64,000 nucleotides of DNA from Ensifer adhaerens (GTDB lineage: Bacteria; Pseudomonadota; Alphaproteobacteria; Rhizobiales; Rhizobiaceae). The position numbers and the translations under genes are program-made. The notes under the pieces were generated by a model, which saw only the letters and a list, made by a program, of their open reading frames with translations, had not been told where the DNA came from and made no database searches. This document shows, piece after piece, positions 1-7,883 of the stretch (position 1 is its first letter; every line of letters begins with the position of its first letter). The stretch lies in contig NZ_LGAP01000022.1 in the NCBI RefSeq assembly GCF_001270265.1, positions 46,813 through 110,812 on the forward strand, given 5' to 3'.

Positions 1-35
1 CGATCATTCGCTCGGCCTTCATTTCTTTTCAGTCC

Positions 36-1205
36 CTAGAGGTTCTTGAACTTGCCGATGACGTCATCGACTTCGGCCGTCTTCAGTCCGGCAATATTGA
101 TGCGACCGGATCCCGGCATGTAGATGCCGTGCTCGTTCCTGAGCCGCATGACATCCGCTTCCGAAAGCGGCAACAGCGAGAACATGCCCTCCTGGCCGGC
201 GATGGCGCCGAGCGCCTGCCAGCGGTCCCGCAAGCCTTCGGCAAGCGAGCGGCGAATGCCTGATATGCGCTGGCGCATCGTTTCGAGTTCTTCTCTCCAG
301 TCGTGCGCCAGTTCGGCATCCGACAGGATGGTGCGCACGATGGCAGCACCGTGATCCGGCGGCATCGAGTAGCTGGTGCGCGCCAGCCCGGCGAGGTTGG
401 AGCGGACCGTGTCGGCCGACGCGGATGAGGTGGTCACGGCAAAGATGGCGCCGGTGCGCTCGCGGTAGAGCCCGAACGACTTCGAGCAGGACACGGCAAT
501 CAGGGTTTCCGGCACGATGCCGATGAGGTGGCGAAGGCCGGCAACGTCCTCGTCCAGTCCACGGCCGAAGCCCTGATAGGCAAGGTCGATCAGCGGCAGC
601 AGGCCGCGTTCGGCGACGAGCGCGGCGATCTCCAGCCACTGTGCCTCGGTGATCACGCCACCCGTCGGATTGTGGCAGCCGGCATGCAGCAGCACGGCAT
701 CGCCGGCGGAAGCACCTTCGAGCGCGCTCATCAGATTGTCGAACAGCACGGTCTGGGACGGCACGTCGAAGAACGGATAGCCGGCTGTCTCAAGGCCCGC
801 TGCCTTGAAGATGCTGGCATGGTTCGGCCAGCTCGGCAGTCCGATCCAGATGCGCTTGCCGCCCATCTGGCGGATGAGGTCGGCCGCAAGCCGGAGCGCG
901 CCGGAGCCGCCCGGCGTCTGCACACCGGCAAGATGGCTTCGGTTGACCGTGTCGCCGCCGACCAACGTCCAGAGATGATCGACGAAGACGAGGTCGCCTT
1001 CGGGGCCGACATAGGCCTTGCTGTCCTGCGTTTCGAGAAGCCGCTTTTCCGCTTCCTTGACCGCGCGGAAGATCGGCGTGTGGCCGGTTTCGTCACGATA
1101 GACGCCGACCCCGAGATCGACCTTTCCAGGGCGCTCATCCTTGCGATAGAGCCCGATCAGGGCCAACAACGGATCGTCGGGTTGGCGGGTCAGAGCGTCG
1201 AACAT
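36..1205 (-). CDS. aromatic/aspartate aminotransferase, class I
   Basis: A 389-residue PLP-dependent class I aminotransferase of the aspartate/aromatic type. It would exchange amino groups between an aromatic or dicarboxylic amino acid and a 2-oxo acid in the cytoplasm. Visible landmarks are the N-terminal MFDALTRQPDDPLLALI segment, the KVDLGVGVYRDETG substrate-side motif, the HNPTGG loop and SCSKSFGLYRERTG carrying the PLP lysine. I start at MFDALTRQ (1205) because this is the family's usual N-terminus; an upstream in-frame ATG at 1271 would add 22 atypical residues and run through a strong hairpin. It is divergent from an AsnC/Lrp regulator, a likely local controller. Substrate preference (TyrB-like or AspC-like) cannot be told from sequence alone. 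Confidence 0.9.
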   Translation of the reverse strand: MFDALTRQPDDPLLALIGLYRKDERPGKVDLGVGVYRDETGHTPIFRAVKEAEKRLLETQDSKAYVGPEGDLVFVDHLWTLVGGDTVNRSHLAGVQTPGGSGALRLAADLIRQMGGKRIWIGLPSWPNHASIFKAAGLETAGYPFFDVPSQTVLFDNLMSALEGASAGDAVLLHAGCHNPTGGVITEAQWLEIAALVAERGLLPLIDLAYQGFGRGLDEDVAGLRHLIGIVPETLIAVSCSKSFGLYRERTGAIFAVTTSSASADTVRSNLAGLARTSYSMPPDHGAAIVRTILSDAELAHDWREELETMRQRISGIRRSLAEGLRDRWQALGAIAGQEGMFSLLPLSEADVMRLRNEHGIYMPGSGRINIAGLKTAEVDDVIGKFKNL

Positions 1206-1242
1206 GCCGGAATTCCCCCTTGGCAGTGACAGAGTAGCGATC

Positions 1243-1283
1243 AGCGGTCGAGAAGGTCGTGCCGGTAGCACCTTCCGACCGCT
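1243..1283 (-). other. long inverted repeat in the aminotransferase leader
   Basis: AGCGGTCG (1243-1250), one bulged A and GAAGGT (1252-1257) pair with ACCTTC (1270-1275) and CGACCGCT (1276-1283) around a 12-nt loop. This gives a 14-bp stem with one bulge that ends 38 nt before the aminotransferase start codon. No T-run follows on the minus strand, so it does not look like a standard terminator. It may be leader structure or an operator. Confidence 0.6.
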
Positions 1284-1434
1284 CGACAGGCTTCTTCATT
1301 AAGGCAACGATCGCGCAAAATCGACGCCGCATTTGCCACGGAGACAATATTCGCATAGATGGAATTGCGTCGATCGATGCATTTCTTTTGCTGATTTGCT
1401 CAGATCGTGGAAAATGCGAGGGGAGGGCTGTCCC

Positions 1435-1908
1435 GTGGCCGAGCGTGGAGCGACCGAAATCGATGCGATCGACAGGCGGATTATTCGGCTGCTTGTCGAA
1501 GATGCGTCGCGAAGCAACAATGAGCTTGCCGCACGGGTCGGCCTATCGCCGGCACCGCTTTCGCGCCGGCTGGCACGGCTCTATTCGGCAGGCGTTATCC
1601 GGCAAACGGTCGTCGTCGACCCGAAGGCGGCGGGCGTCGGCCTTCAAGCCTTTCTTGAAGTCACGCTGGAGCGAACCGCAAGCAAGGTAGGACAACGCTT
1701 TATCGAGTTGGTGTCGCGCATGCCCGAGGTGGTGGAGTGTCACACCGTCGCCGGCGATTTCGACTTCCTGCTGAAGATCGCGGTGCGCGATGTCGCCGAC
1801 TACAAGCGGCTGCTGTGGAGCGAGTTCGAGCAGATCGGCGAGATCAAGACGCTGCGCTCGACCATCCTGCTCGACAGTCCGAAGATGACCGCCACGATGG
1901 CGCCGTGA
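1435..1908 (+). CDS. AsnC/Lrp-family transcriptional regulator
   Basis: A 157-residue Lrp/AsnC regulator: an N-terminal winged helix-turn-helix (IDAIDRRIIRLL, NNELAARVGLSPAPLSRRLARL) followed by a RAM/ActD ligand domain (VVECHTVAGDFDFLLKIAV is the typical ligand-loop strand). I use the GTG at 1435 because a strong GAGGGGAGG ribosome site (1418-1426) ends 8 nt before it; an ATG at 1414 would add 7 residues and put that site inside the gene. It is divergent from the aminotransferase, and the 229-bp space holds an imperfect inverted repeat (CAATATTC...GAATTG, 1345-1367) that could be its operator. The effector is probably an amino acid, by analogy with the family. Confidence 0.88.
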   Translation: MAERGATEIDAIDRRIIRLLVEDASRSNNELAARVGLSPAPLSRRLARLYSAGVIRQTVVVDPKAAGVGLQAFLEVTLERTASKVGQRFIELVSRMPEVVECHTVAGDFDFLLKIAVRDVADYKRLLWSEFEQIGEIKTLRSTILLDSPKMTATMAP

Positions 1909-1911
1909 AGA

Positions 1912-1936
1912 CCGGAACGCCCTGCGGACGTTCCGG
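1912..1936 (+). terminator. stem-loop after the Lrp gene
   Basis: CCGGAACG (1912-1919) pairs perfectly with CGTTCCGG (1929-1936) across a 9-nt loop, starting 4 nt after the regulator's stop. The following ATAAAAG is only weakly T-rich, so termination strength is uncertain. Confidence 0.6.
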
Positions 1937-1939
1937 ATA

Positions 1940-1959
1940 AAAGCCACGGTGCGGGCTTT
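1940..1959 (-). terminator. rho-independent terminator of the deacylase gene
   Basis: Read on the minus strand, AAAGCC and GGCTTT close a short hairpin directly after the stop codon at 1960-1962, followed by TTTTATCC. It sits back to back with the regulator's stem-loop between two convergent genes. Confidence 0.6.
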
Positions 1960-3021
1960 CTAAGCTTCCAGTGGCCCCGGCTTGCGTGCGGCGCTGGAAG
2001 CGGTTGCGCAGGCAATCTTCATCAGGTCCGAGCGGCGACGGGCGAGCCTTGTCGATACCCGGGTAACGATCAGCCCATCTTGCGGCGCGCGAACTTCGAT
2101 GGCGCCATCCGGTTGTCCGGGGCGGTTGAGGATCGTCACCAGCAGATCACCCGCCTTCACCTTGTCACCGATATCGCGGTGGAAGAGAATGGCGCCGGGC
2201 GCCGGTGCGCGGAGCATTTCGATGTTGTCGAGCGGCGCGACGATGCCACTGAAGGCGGGAAGTGCTGCCCTGTCGCCGGCGACAACGCCGCGCGCAGCGA
2301 GGAAGCGCAACAGGCCTTCGGCGTCCTTGCGTGCTATATCGGGATAGACGTCGCGTGTGCCGCGAAGCTCGACCGTGACGGAGAGTCGCCCGGGCAGTTG
2401 CGTCTTCTTCTGCCCCGCCGTCTCATACTTCCAGGCGTAGGCGACGGCCTCTTCGAAGGCGGAGCTTTCGCCATCGGAAAGAAACACCGCTTCCATGTCG
2501 AGCGCCGCGGCGAGGTCGGCGGCTTCCGGCCAGAAGGCGTCATCGATATAGGCATATTGCAGCGCTTCGTCGTCGCAGTGCAGGTCGAGCATCAGCTCGG
2601 AGCCGAGCGCCATATGCAGCAATTGCCGCTTCAGGCGATCCGTCGCCGAGTAGCGATCGAGATCGGTCAGAAGGCTATCGCGTTCGCCGAGTGCGATCAG
2701 CGGAAAGTCGCGGTTGAAATTGGTGCGCGAACCGAGATCGAAACGGCCCTGCAGTTCGCCGAAATGCGATTGCGCAGTGCCGATGGGGTTTGCCTGCGGC
2801 ACGACGGTGATGTCGCCGAGAATAGCGCCGTTCTTCTCTGCCTCGGCCAGCATCTGCAGGAGGAAATGGGCAAGCGCCGTACCGGGCAGTTCGTTGGCGT
2901 GCAGCGCTGCCTGGATATAGGTCTTCGGCGCGTCGGGGCTCTTGCCCTTGAAACGGAAGACCGGCAGTCGCCATTCGATGCCTGCGGTGTCGCCGGCGAT
3001 GATGATTTCCGAGATGTCCAT
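1960..3021 (-). CDS. succinylglutamate desuccinylase/aspartoacylase-family (M14) protein
   Basis: A 353-residue zinc-dependent deacylase of the AstE/AspA branch of the M14 carboxypeptidase fold. Zinc-site residues are visible: H41 and E44 in ALHANELPG, a second histidine in LMLDLHCDDE, and a candidate catalytic glutamate in VTVELRG. The C-terminal 90 residues form a beta-rich, biotinyl-like region (GDKVKAGDLLVTI, EVRAPQDGLIV) seen in this subfamily. I start at MDISEII (3021), with GCGGGGAG upstream; an ATG at 3099 lies within poorly coding sequence. The probable role is hydrolysis of an N-acyl amino acid or related amide. The substrate is unknown and no amino-acid pathway genes are adjacent. 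Confidence 0.85.
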   Translation of the reverse strand: MDISEIIIAGDTAGIEWRLPVFRFKGKSPDAPKTYIQAALHANELPGTALAHFLLQMLAEAEKNGAILGDITVVPQANPIGTAQSHFGELQGRFDLGSRTNFNRDFPLIALGERDSLLTDLDRYSATDRLKRQLLHMALGSELMLDLHCDDEALQYAYIDDAFWPEAADLAAALDMEAVFLSDGESSAFEEAVAYAWKYETAGQKKTQLPGRLSVTVELRGTRDVYPDIARKDAEGLLRFLAARGVVAGDRAALPAFSGIVAPLDNIEMLRAPAPGAILFHRDIGDKVKAGDLLVTILNRPGQPDGAIEVRAPQDGLIVTRVSTRLARRRSDLMKIACATASSAARKPGPLEA

Positions 3022-3186
3022 GGTCTCCCCGCTTGTCTCGTGTCGAAGGCTTATCGGCATTCCCGATAGCGTCTGCAAGTGGCTAGAAACGGGGAGCACT
3101 TCCTGGGCAGCGACCGAGCAAGGCTTTGACTTTCACCGCGTAACCGTTGTCTTCTGGCGGCATTCGCACCAGATGGGAACCCGCGC

Positions 3187-3813
3187 ATGATCCTGATCGG
3201 CCAATATGATTCTCCCTTCGTCCGCCGCGTCGGCATCGCGCTCACCCTCTACGGCATCGAGTTCGAGCATCGCCCCTGGTCTTCCTTCGGCGATGCTGAC
3301 AGGCTTCGCTCCTACAACCCGCTGACACGCGTGCCGACGCTGGTGCTGGACGATGGTACCGCGTTGATCGATAGCCACATCATTCTCGATTATCTCGACG
3401 GGCTTGTTCCCGATGATCGCGCGATGTTTCCAAGGTCCGAACCTGCCCGGCACCGGGCGCTGAAGATTGCTGCCCTCGCAACAGGGCTCGGCGACAAGGC
3501 CGTCAGCCTTTTCTACGAGAAACGCCTGCACGGCGAAGTCTCGGCCCTCTGGGTCGATCGCTGCCGCAGCCAGATCGAAGCGACGCTTGCCGTCCTGGAG
3601 GCCGGCCGGTCGGAGGGCGCTTCGGAGTTCTGGTTCGGGGAGCGCATTGGCCATGCCGATATCGCCGTGGCGGTGGTGCTGCGTTTCCTGTGCGAGGTCC
3701 ATCCCGAACTGATCGCGATTTCCAGCTATCCCGCCTTGCGGGCGCACGGGGAAAGGATGGAGGCACTGACCGTGTTCCAGACGATCAGTCAGCCCTTCAT
3801 CCCTCCGACCTGA
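3187..3813 (+). CDS. glutathione S-transferase family protein
   Basis: A 208-residue cytosolic GST-like protein. The N-terminal thioredoxin-fold domain has YDSPFVRRVGIAL, with Ser as the likely glutathione-activating residue, NPLTRVPTLVLDDG with the cis-proline, and ALIDSHIILDYLD, the usual glutamyl-contact helix with Asp-Ser. The all-helical C-terminal domain carries GHADIAVAVVLRF, the N-capping motif. It is separated from the M14 gene by divergence and ends convergent to the 2H phosphoesterase gene. The physiological substrate cannot be inferred; general detoxification or thiol chemistry is the default. Confidence 0.88.
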   Translation: MILIGQYDSPFVRRVGIALTLYGIEFEHRPWSSFGDADRLRSYNPLTRVPTLVLDDGTALIDSHIILDYLDGLVPDDRAMFPRSEPARHRALKIAALATGLGDKAVSLFYEKRLHGEVSALWVDRCRSQIEATLAVLEAGRSEGASEFWFGERIGHADIAVAVVLRFLCEVHPELIAISSYPALRAHGERMEALTVFQTISQPFIPPT

Positions 3814-3871
3814 GGTCCAACCGGGGCTTGACGGCGGTCGCGCCGCGGCCAGCTACGACGCGCAAAGAGCC

Positions 3872-3890
3872 GGCGCAAAAACCTTGCGCC
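3872..3890. terminator. possible bidirectional stem-loop between convergent genes
   Basis: GGCGCAA (3872-3878) pairs with TTGCGCC (3884-3890) over a 5-nt loop in the 146-bp space between the GST gene and the convergent 2H phosphoesterase gene. There is no clear T-tract on either side, so it is only a candidate terminator. Confidence 0.4.
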
Positions 3891-3959
3891 CGACGCCCCA
3901 AATCACTCTGTATCGAGAAAACTGCGGATTGCCTTCACCGTCGCCTCGAGGCCTCCGGT

Positions 3960-4535
3960 TTACGCCCGCCTTGAAAGCGGCCAGCGCCGGAGAACCTTGG
4001 TTTCGCCCAAGCCCTTGCGGGTGTGAACCAGTGCAAAGTCAAGCGCCGTCCAGGTGATGGGCGTCCGCAGGTCCGTGTAGGGCGCGGAGCGATCGCCGTA
4101 ATAAAGCGTCATGTGCGGAACGACTTCGCCTTTTAGAGTCTTGCCGTCGGAAAGCTGGATCATCAGGTCATCGAGCAGTTCGTTTCCGTTTCCGCACGTC
4201 AATGTCCTCGGGTATTGACGACCCTGGTCGATACTGACGAGCCGATCGAACCGGATGTCGAACGATGCCGCGTCGACGCATGCGCCGAGGCGCATGGCGT
4301 AGCGGATGGCCTCATCCGGCAGTCCAGGCTCCTTCCACACCCGGTGGAGAGAGACGTGCAGTCGGTCGGGATCGTAGATCTCGCCCGCAGCCCCGTGCCT
4401 CTCCTGATCGTCTGCCGCCAAGCGCAAAGCCGTGTCGGCGGCGGCAGCGTCAGGAAGTATGGCGAAGTAGAGCAGGTCGATCGGCCGGCGTGGCGGCGGC
4501 GACCCCAGGTCCAAAGAAAACTGATCGATCGGCAT
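3960..4535 (-). CDS. 2H phosphoesterase (2'-5' RNA ligase-like) protein
   Basis: A 191-residue protein with the two H-x-[S/T]-h signatures of the 2H phosphoesterase superfamily, HVSLH in the first lobe and HMTLYYG in the second, about 95 residues apart as expected for the LigT/ThpR fold. Such enzymes cleave or form 2'-5' phosphodiester or cyclic-phosphate bonds in RNA or nucleotides. I start at MPIDQFSL (4535), preceded by GGAGGG; longer in-frame starts up to 4829 overlap the next gene and are rich in arginine and serine, unlike coding sequence here. The in vivo substrate is unknown. The gene is not in an obvious operon. Confidence 0.85.
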   Translation of the reverse strand: MPIDQFSLDLGSPPPRRPIDLLYFAILPDAAAADTALRLAADDQERHGAAGEIYDPDRLHVSLHRVWKEPGLPDEAIRYAMRLGACVDAASFDIRFDRLVSIDQGRQYPRTLTCGNGNELLDDLMIQLSDGKTLKGEVVPHMTLYYGDRSAPYTDLRTPITWTALDFALVHTRKGLGETKVLRRWPLSRRA

Positions 4536-4674
4536 GCGACCCTCCATCAACAGCAAGTCGATTGGTTGCTTCACCGCACATCGTTTTTTTCTTTGATCGT
4601 TAGCAGATGGGGATGCCGGGAGGGCACGCCCAGGTGCTGCCTCGAAAAACCTCCGATGTCCTTCCCCGGGGCCG

Positions 4675-5088
4675 TTACACCGGCGGCATCTTGTCAAACA
4701 TCGGCAGCGACGGGTTGAGGCGATCCCAGGGATAGCCGCGTGATCCATAGGTGACGGCGTCCGGCTTGTAGCGGCTCGGATCGTCGAGGCTCGCCGCGCG
4801 CACAGTGAAGACGTCGGGCATTGCGGCAAAGGTCATATAGACCGGCGAACCGCAGGTGGGGCAAAAGGCCCGCGTTTTGACATTGCCGCTGTCGGCGACC
4901 ATGTCCCAGAGCGTCGCCTTGCCTTCGAGCTTCACCCCGTCTCGCCTGAAGCTCAGGTGCGATCCGTGCCCGGTGCCGCTCTCGCGCTGGCAGTCGCGAC
5001 ACTGACAATCGTTCGAGAAAATCGGTTCTCCTGAGATCTCGTAACGGATCGCGCCGCAGGCGCATCCTCCGATATAGGCCTTGCTCAT
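4675..5088 (-). CDS. GFA-family zinc-binding protein
   Basis: A 137-residue protein of the GFA family (named after glutathione-dependent formaldehyde-activating enzyme). It has the zinc-ligand pattern GGCACGAIRY, CQCRDCQRESGTG and FCPTCGSPVY. A Shine-Dalgarno AGGAGGAA lies just upstream of the ATG. Family members are widespread and mostly uncharacterised; very few are proven formaldehyde-glutathione enzymes, so the name should not be read as a function. A second family member lies at 53.8-54.2 kb, with different spacing of loops. Confidence 0.85.
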   Translation of the reverse strand: MSKAYIGGCACGAIRYEISGEPIFSNDCQCRDCQRESGTGHGSHLSFRRDGVKLEGKATLWDMVADSGNVKTRAFCPTCGSPVYMTFAAMPDVFTVRAASLDDPSRYKPDAVTYGSRGYPWDRLNPSLPMFDKMPPV

Positions 5089-5259
5089 CTCATTCCTCCT
5101 GGGTTGGGTACGGGGAAGCAGGCGTGCGGCAGCAATCGGCGCCGCCCGCCGTTCTCTTCCATTGCAATTTTTTTGGCCGGCTCAGCCGATCGGCGCGCGT
5201 GACGATCTGACGTCATACCGGTTCAGCCTGCAAACTGCGTCGCAGTCTGCGCGGCGCGA

Positions 5260-5724
5260 TCAGCCCTGTTCGTCGGTCACGGCGCCGATCTGCGACAGGA
5301 CCTTCTTCCAGCCCTGGCTCATGTTCTTGAAAGCTGTGTCGTTCTTCGGCGTCATGAATCCGGAATGGACAAGGCGAAGGCGGGTTCCGTTGTCGACCTT
5401 GGAAAGCGCCCATGTGACGACCGTGTCGAGGCGCGAACCATAGCCGGCGTTACCTTCGTGCCCACCCTTCCAGGCATAGACGAACCGTTCGTTCGGCAGC
5501 ACTTCCAACACTTGGCAATGGATGACACCGTCCCATTCGCCGGCCGGCGTCGTTTGAAAGGTGAAGCGATTGCCCTCGACCGGCTCGAAGCCTGTCGGAG
5601 CCATGATCCAGCGACTCATCAAGGCGCCGCTCGTCAGCGTCTTCCAGATCGTCTCCGGGGCATGGGGGAAGACCTCGTCGACCACGATGTCCTGCGTATG
5701 GGGCTGCAACACGACTTCATTCAT
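5260..5724 (-). CDS. SRPBCC/AHSA1-domain protein
   Basis: A 154-residue single-domain START/Bet v1-fold protein of the AHSA1 type: VVDEVFPHAPETIWKTLTSG at the start, FTFQTTPAGEWDGVIHCQVLEV in the sheet and a C-terminal helix ending FKNMSQGWKKVLSQ. These proteins bind small hydrophobic ligands. Its ATG overlaps the stop of the upstream ArsR gene by 4 nt (ATGA), so the two are translationally coupled. ArsR plus SRPBCC is a common two-gene unit in alphaproteobacteria, usually interpreted as ligand sensing or detoxification. The ligand is unknown. Confidence 0.88.
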   Translation of the reverse strand: MNEVVLQPHTQDIVVDEVFPHAPETIWKTLTSGALMSRWIMAPTGFEPVEGNRFTFQTTPAGEWDGVIHCQVLEVLPNERFVYAWKGGHEGNAGYGSRLDTVVTWALSKVDNGTRLRLVHSGFMTPKNDTAFKNMSQGWKKVLSQIGAVTDEQG

Positions 5725-6050
5725 GGATCGATCTCCTTCAAGAGAGTGCGGAGGTTTGCAAACCGTTCGCGCCAGAAGGCGCCGTAATGGCTCATCCAGT
5801 CGACCAGCGGCTCGAGGCCCTCGGGCTCAGCGCGGTAGTAGACGTTGCGGCCTTCGGGGCGCTCTGTGACGAGACCCGCCTGCTTCAACGACTTGAGGTG
5901 CTGCGAAATGGCGCCCTGCGTCACGCCGCTGCCGCGCGTCAGCTCGACCACCGTGATTTCGTCGGCATTGGCGATGCGCTCGAACACGGCACGCCGGGTC
6001 GGATCGGCAAGGGCGCGCATGATGGCGGTAATGGGTGCGGCTTCAATCAT
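5721..6050 (-). CDS. ArsR-family winged-helix regulator
   Basis: A 109-residue ArsR-type repressor with the helix-turn-helix segment SGVTQGAISQHLKSLKQAGLV and wing VTERPEGRNVYYRAE. No metal-site cysteines (ELCVCDL motif) are present, so this is the non-metal subgroup typically paired with an SRPBCC gene. I start at MIEAAPIT (6050): the longer frame up to 6212 runs through the AT-rich promoter. A TGATTAGT direct repeat and an ATTGA-N4-TCAAT inverted repeat lie just upstream and are probably its operator. Confidence 0.9.
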   Translation of the reverse strand: MIEAAPITAIMRALADPTRRAVFERIANADEITVVELTRGSGVTQGAISQHLKSLKQAGLVTERPEGRNVYYRAEPEGLEPLVDWMSHYGAFWRERFANLRTLLKEIDP

Positions 6051-6057
6051 GATCAAA

Positions 6058-6087
6058 TGATTAGTGCATACTGATTGATTAGTCAAT
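6058..6087. promoter_or_regulatory. candidate ArsR operator
   Basis: TGATTAGT occurs twice, at 6058-6065 and 6076-6083 (18-bp period), and the second copy sits inside ATTGA-TTAG-TCAAT (6074-6087). The site starts 8 bp upstream of the arsR-type start codon, in the promoter position of that operon. This is autoregulation by inference. Confidence 0.5.
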
Positions 6088-6145
6088 ACTATTGTTTTTG
6101 GTGGTGTGGGACCGAGGTGAACCGAAGTGGCGGGCGGACTTCGGA

Positions 6146-6178
6146 AACGCAAAAGGGGCATGCCTCGGCACGCCCCTT
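6146..6178 (-). terminator. terminator of the NTF2-like gene
   Basis: AAGGGGC and GCCCCTT flank a partly paired TGCC/GGCA centre. Read on the minus strand the hairpin is followed by TTTTGCGTTT, a typical rho-independent arrangement, about 55 nt after the stop at 6234. Confidence 0.65.
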
Positions 6179-6233
6179 GAGGGTTTTCGACGGCCATTCC
6201 GCAAACGCACAAGGGCGTCTGCCGCGCCTGTCG

Positions 6234-6638
6234 CTAGCGGATTGCGGTTGCCTGCGACCAGACGACCATCCATCGGTCGTCGCGATACTCGTATGCATCG
6301 GTGTGCCAGTAGTCGCTGCGGGGGACGTTGTGTCCGTCGAAGACGACCTCGAGCTGGGCGCGATAGCGGATGACCGCTGACCCTTCATAGAGGCGGACGG
6401 CAATATCGGCAGGCTCCCAGGCCTGATACTTGATCCGGCCGGCCGCGATTGCCCCCAGATACTCGTCTCGTGAAAGGGATACGCCGATCGGTGTTATCAA
6501 CTGGAAGTCGGGAGCGTGAAACTGGCGTGCTAACGCGACATCGGCGCTGACCAGGGCGCGAAGCCGGGCGCGCTCCGTTTCGCGCAGAACGTTGGCCTCA
6601 TGCATCTGTCGTGCGGTGTCGGTTGCTGCTTGCGTCAT
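6234..6638 (-). CDS. NTF2-like / DUF4440-type protein
   Basis: A 134-residue single-domain protein with the SnoaL/NTF2-like cone-fold pattern: a long N-terminal helix (LRETERARLRALVSADVALA), then FHAPDFQLITPIGVSLSRDEYLGAIAAG and a C-terminal sheet with RYRAQLEVVFDGH and DRWMVVWSQAT. This fold serves as small-molecule isomerase, hydrolase or dimerisation domain, and members of this type are mostly uncharacterised. It stands alone with its own terminator. No catalytic assignment is possible. Confidence 0.8.
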   Translation of the reverse strand: MTQAATDTARQMHEANVLRETERARLRALVSADVALARQFHAPDFQLITPIGVSLSRDEYLGAIAAGRIKYQAWEPADIAVRLYEGSAVIRYRAQLEVVFDGHNVPRSDYWHTDAYEYRDDRWMVVWSQATAIR

Positions 6639-6714
6639 GGGTATTCTCCGTCTGAAGGGATGAGAGATCGTTTGATCTCCATATGTCGTGAACGTTTGCC
6701 GCTAGGGGTTGATC

Positions 6715-7770
6715 TTATCTGCCGACGGAAACGGCGGGCACCAATCCCAAGGCAATGAGGCTTCTTGCGCTGGCGCAGATGCACTCCTCCTCCGGGCGTG
6801 AGTGCCAGTTCAGCAGGCGCCTGGCTTTCGACGCGTCCACGCTCAGGTCGCGGTTAAGCTCGTGAACGATAGTGCGGGCGTTGGGATCGGTTGATGCCAT
6901 CGTCCTGATGATCTCGTCCGGGACTTCGCCGACCGGCAGTTGCGCGGCATGCTCGGAAAAGGTGCGGGCAAGGAGAACCACCAGCTCCTTGAGCCAGAAA
7001 AATCGACCGCCGACGATGAAGCGGTGACCGCCGGCATCAGGATTGGTCATCGCCCTGATATGGGCATCGGCGACGTCGCGCACGTCCACGACCGAAAAGC
7101 CGAAGCGCGGGATGCCTTCGAAGCGACCGGTCATCAGATGGTAGATCAATCCGACGGAGGTCCCGAAATCGCACCCGAGCAATGGGACGAGGATGACGCT
7201 CGGATTGATGACGGTGAGATCGAGGCCGGCCTCGTGTGCGAATGCCCAGGCGGCACGCTCGGTCAGAGTCTTGGACTTGTAGTAGGGCGTCGCCCGCGGG
7301 CTTTCGGGGTCGGTCCAGTTCTCTTCGGTAAAGGGCGCCTGCCCGTCGCCGTGGTTGGTGGCAGCAACCGATGAGGTAAGAACGACCCGCTCGACGTGTG
7401 CCCGGCGTGCGGCGCTGAGGACACGCAACGCGCCTTCGCGCGCCGTGTCAATCAATGCCCGCTCATTTTCGGGAAAGCCCGGAGGAAACGGCGATGCCGT
7501 GTGAATGACATAGCGGCACCCTTCGACGGCCTCACGCCAGCCATCATCTGCATCGAGATCGGCCTGCACGAAGCCCAGCCGCTGCAACTCGCCAGGCGCG
7601 TGCACGCCAAGCTGGCTTCGGACGGCCTCACACTTTCCCATGTTCCGCAGGCTGCCTCGAACCCGATAGCCCTGCTCCAGCAATTGCAAGGCGACATGGC
7701 CTGCGAGGAAACCGCCGATGCCCGTGACCAGCACGGTGTCATCCTGGTCCTTTGTTTCGGCAATGCGCAT
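6715..7770 (-). CDS. NAD(P)-dependent extended SDR (dihydroflavonol-4-reductase-like)
   Basis: A 351-residue extended short-chain dehydrogenase. The Rossmann start is VLVTGIGGFLAGHVALQLL (TGxxGFxxxH type). HTASPF follows, the catalytic region has VVLTSSVAA, and YYKSKTLTERAAW supplies the Tyr-x-x-x-Lys pair. This pattern is that of dihydroflavonol reductase/aldehyde reductase-like enzymes that reduce carbonyls with NADPH. The start at 7770 has AGAAGGAA upstream; an in-frame ATG at 7821 overlaps the divergent promoter. It is divergent from a TetR gene with an inverted repeat between them, so it is probably the regulator's target. The physiological substrate is unknown. Confidence 0.88.
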   Translation of the reverse strand: MRIAETKDQDDTVLVTGIGGFLAGHVALQLLEQGYRVRGSLRNMGKCEAVRSQLGVHAPGELQRLGFVQADLDADDGWREAVEGCRYVIHTASPFPPGFPENERALIDTAREGALRVLSAARRAHVERVVLTSSVAATNHGDGQAPFTEENWTDPESPRATPYYKSKTLTERAAWAFAHEAGLDLTVINPSVILVPLLGCDFGTSVGLIYHLMTGRFEGIPRFGFSVVDVRDVADAHIRAMTNPDAGGHRFIVGGRFFWLKELVVLLARTFSEHAAQLPVGEVPDEIIRTMASTDPNARTIVHELNRDLSVDASKARRLLNWHSRPEEECICASARSLIALGLVPAVSVGR

Positions 7771-7848
7771 CAAGGTTCCTTCTGGCCATGCCGGAATAGC
7801 GGCCTTTCTTGAATTGGACAAATGGACTTTACATGTCTAGCTGTCTTT

Positions 7849-7874
7849 TTGACACTGTGGGCTCGAAGTGTCAA
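7849..7874. promoter_or_regulatory. candidate TetR operator
   Basis: Perfect inverted repeat TTGACACT (7849-7856) and AGTGTCAA (7867-7874), separated by 10 bp, ending 9 bp before the tetR-type start codon and within the 113-bp divergent region with the reductase gene. Position and symmetry suit a TetR dimer site. Confidence 0.55.
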
Positions 7875-7883
7875 TGTGTCTGC

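Noticed and set aside
3906..3955. Minus-strand residues GLEATVKAIRSFLDTE as a gene remnant
   Set aside because: Only about 16 convincing codons, no start and no recognisable family; too short to support.
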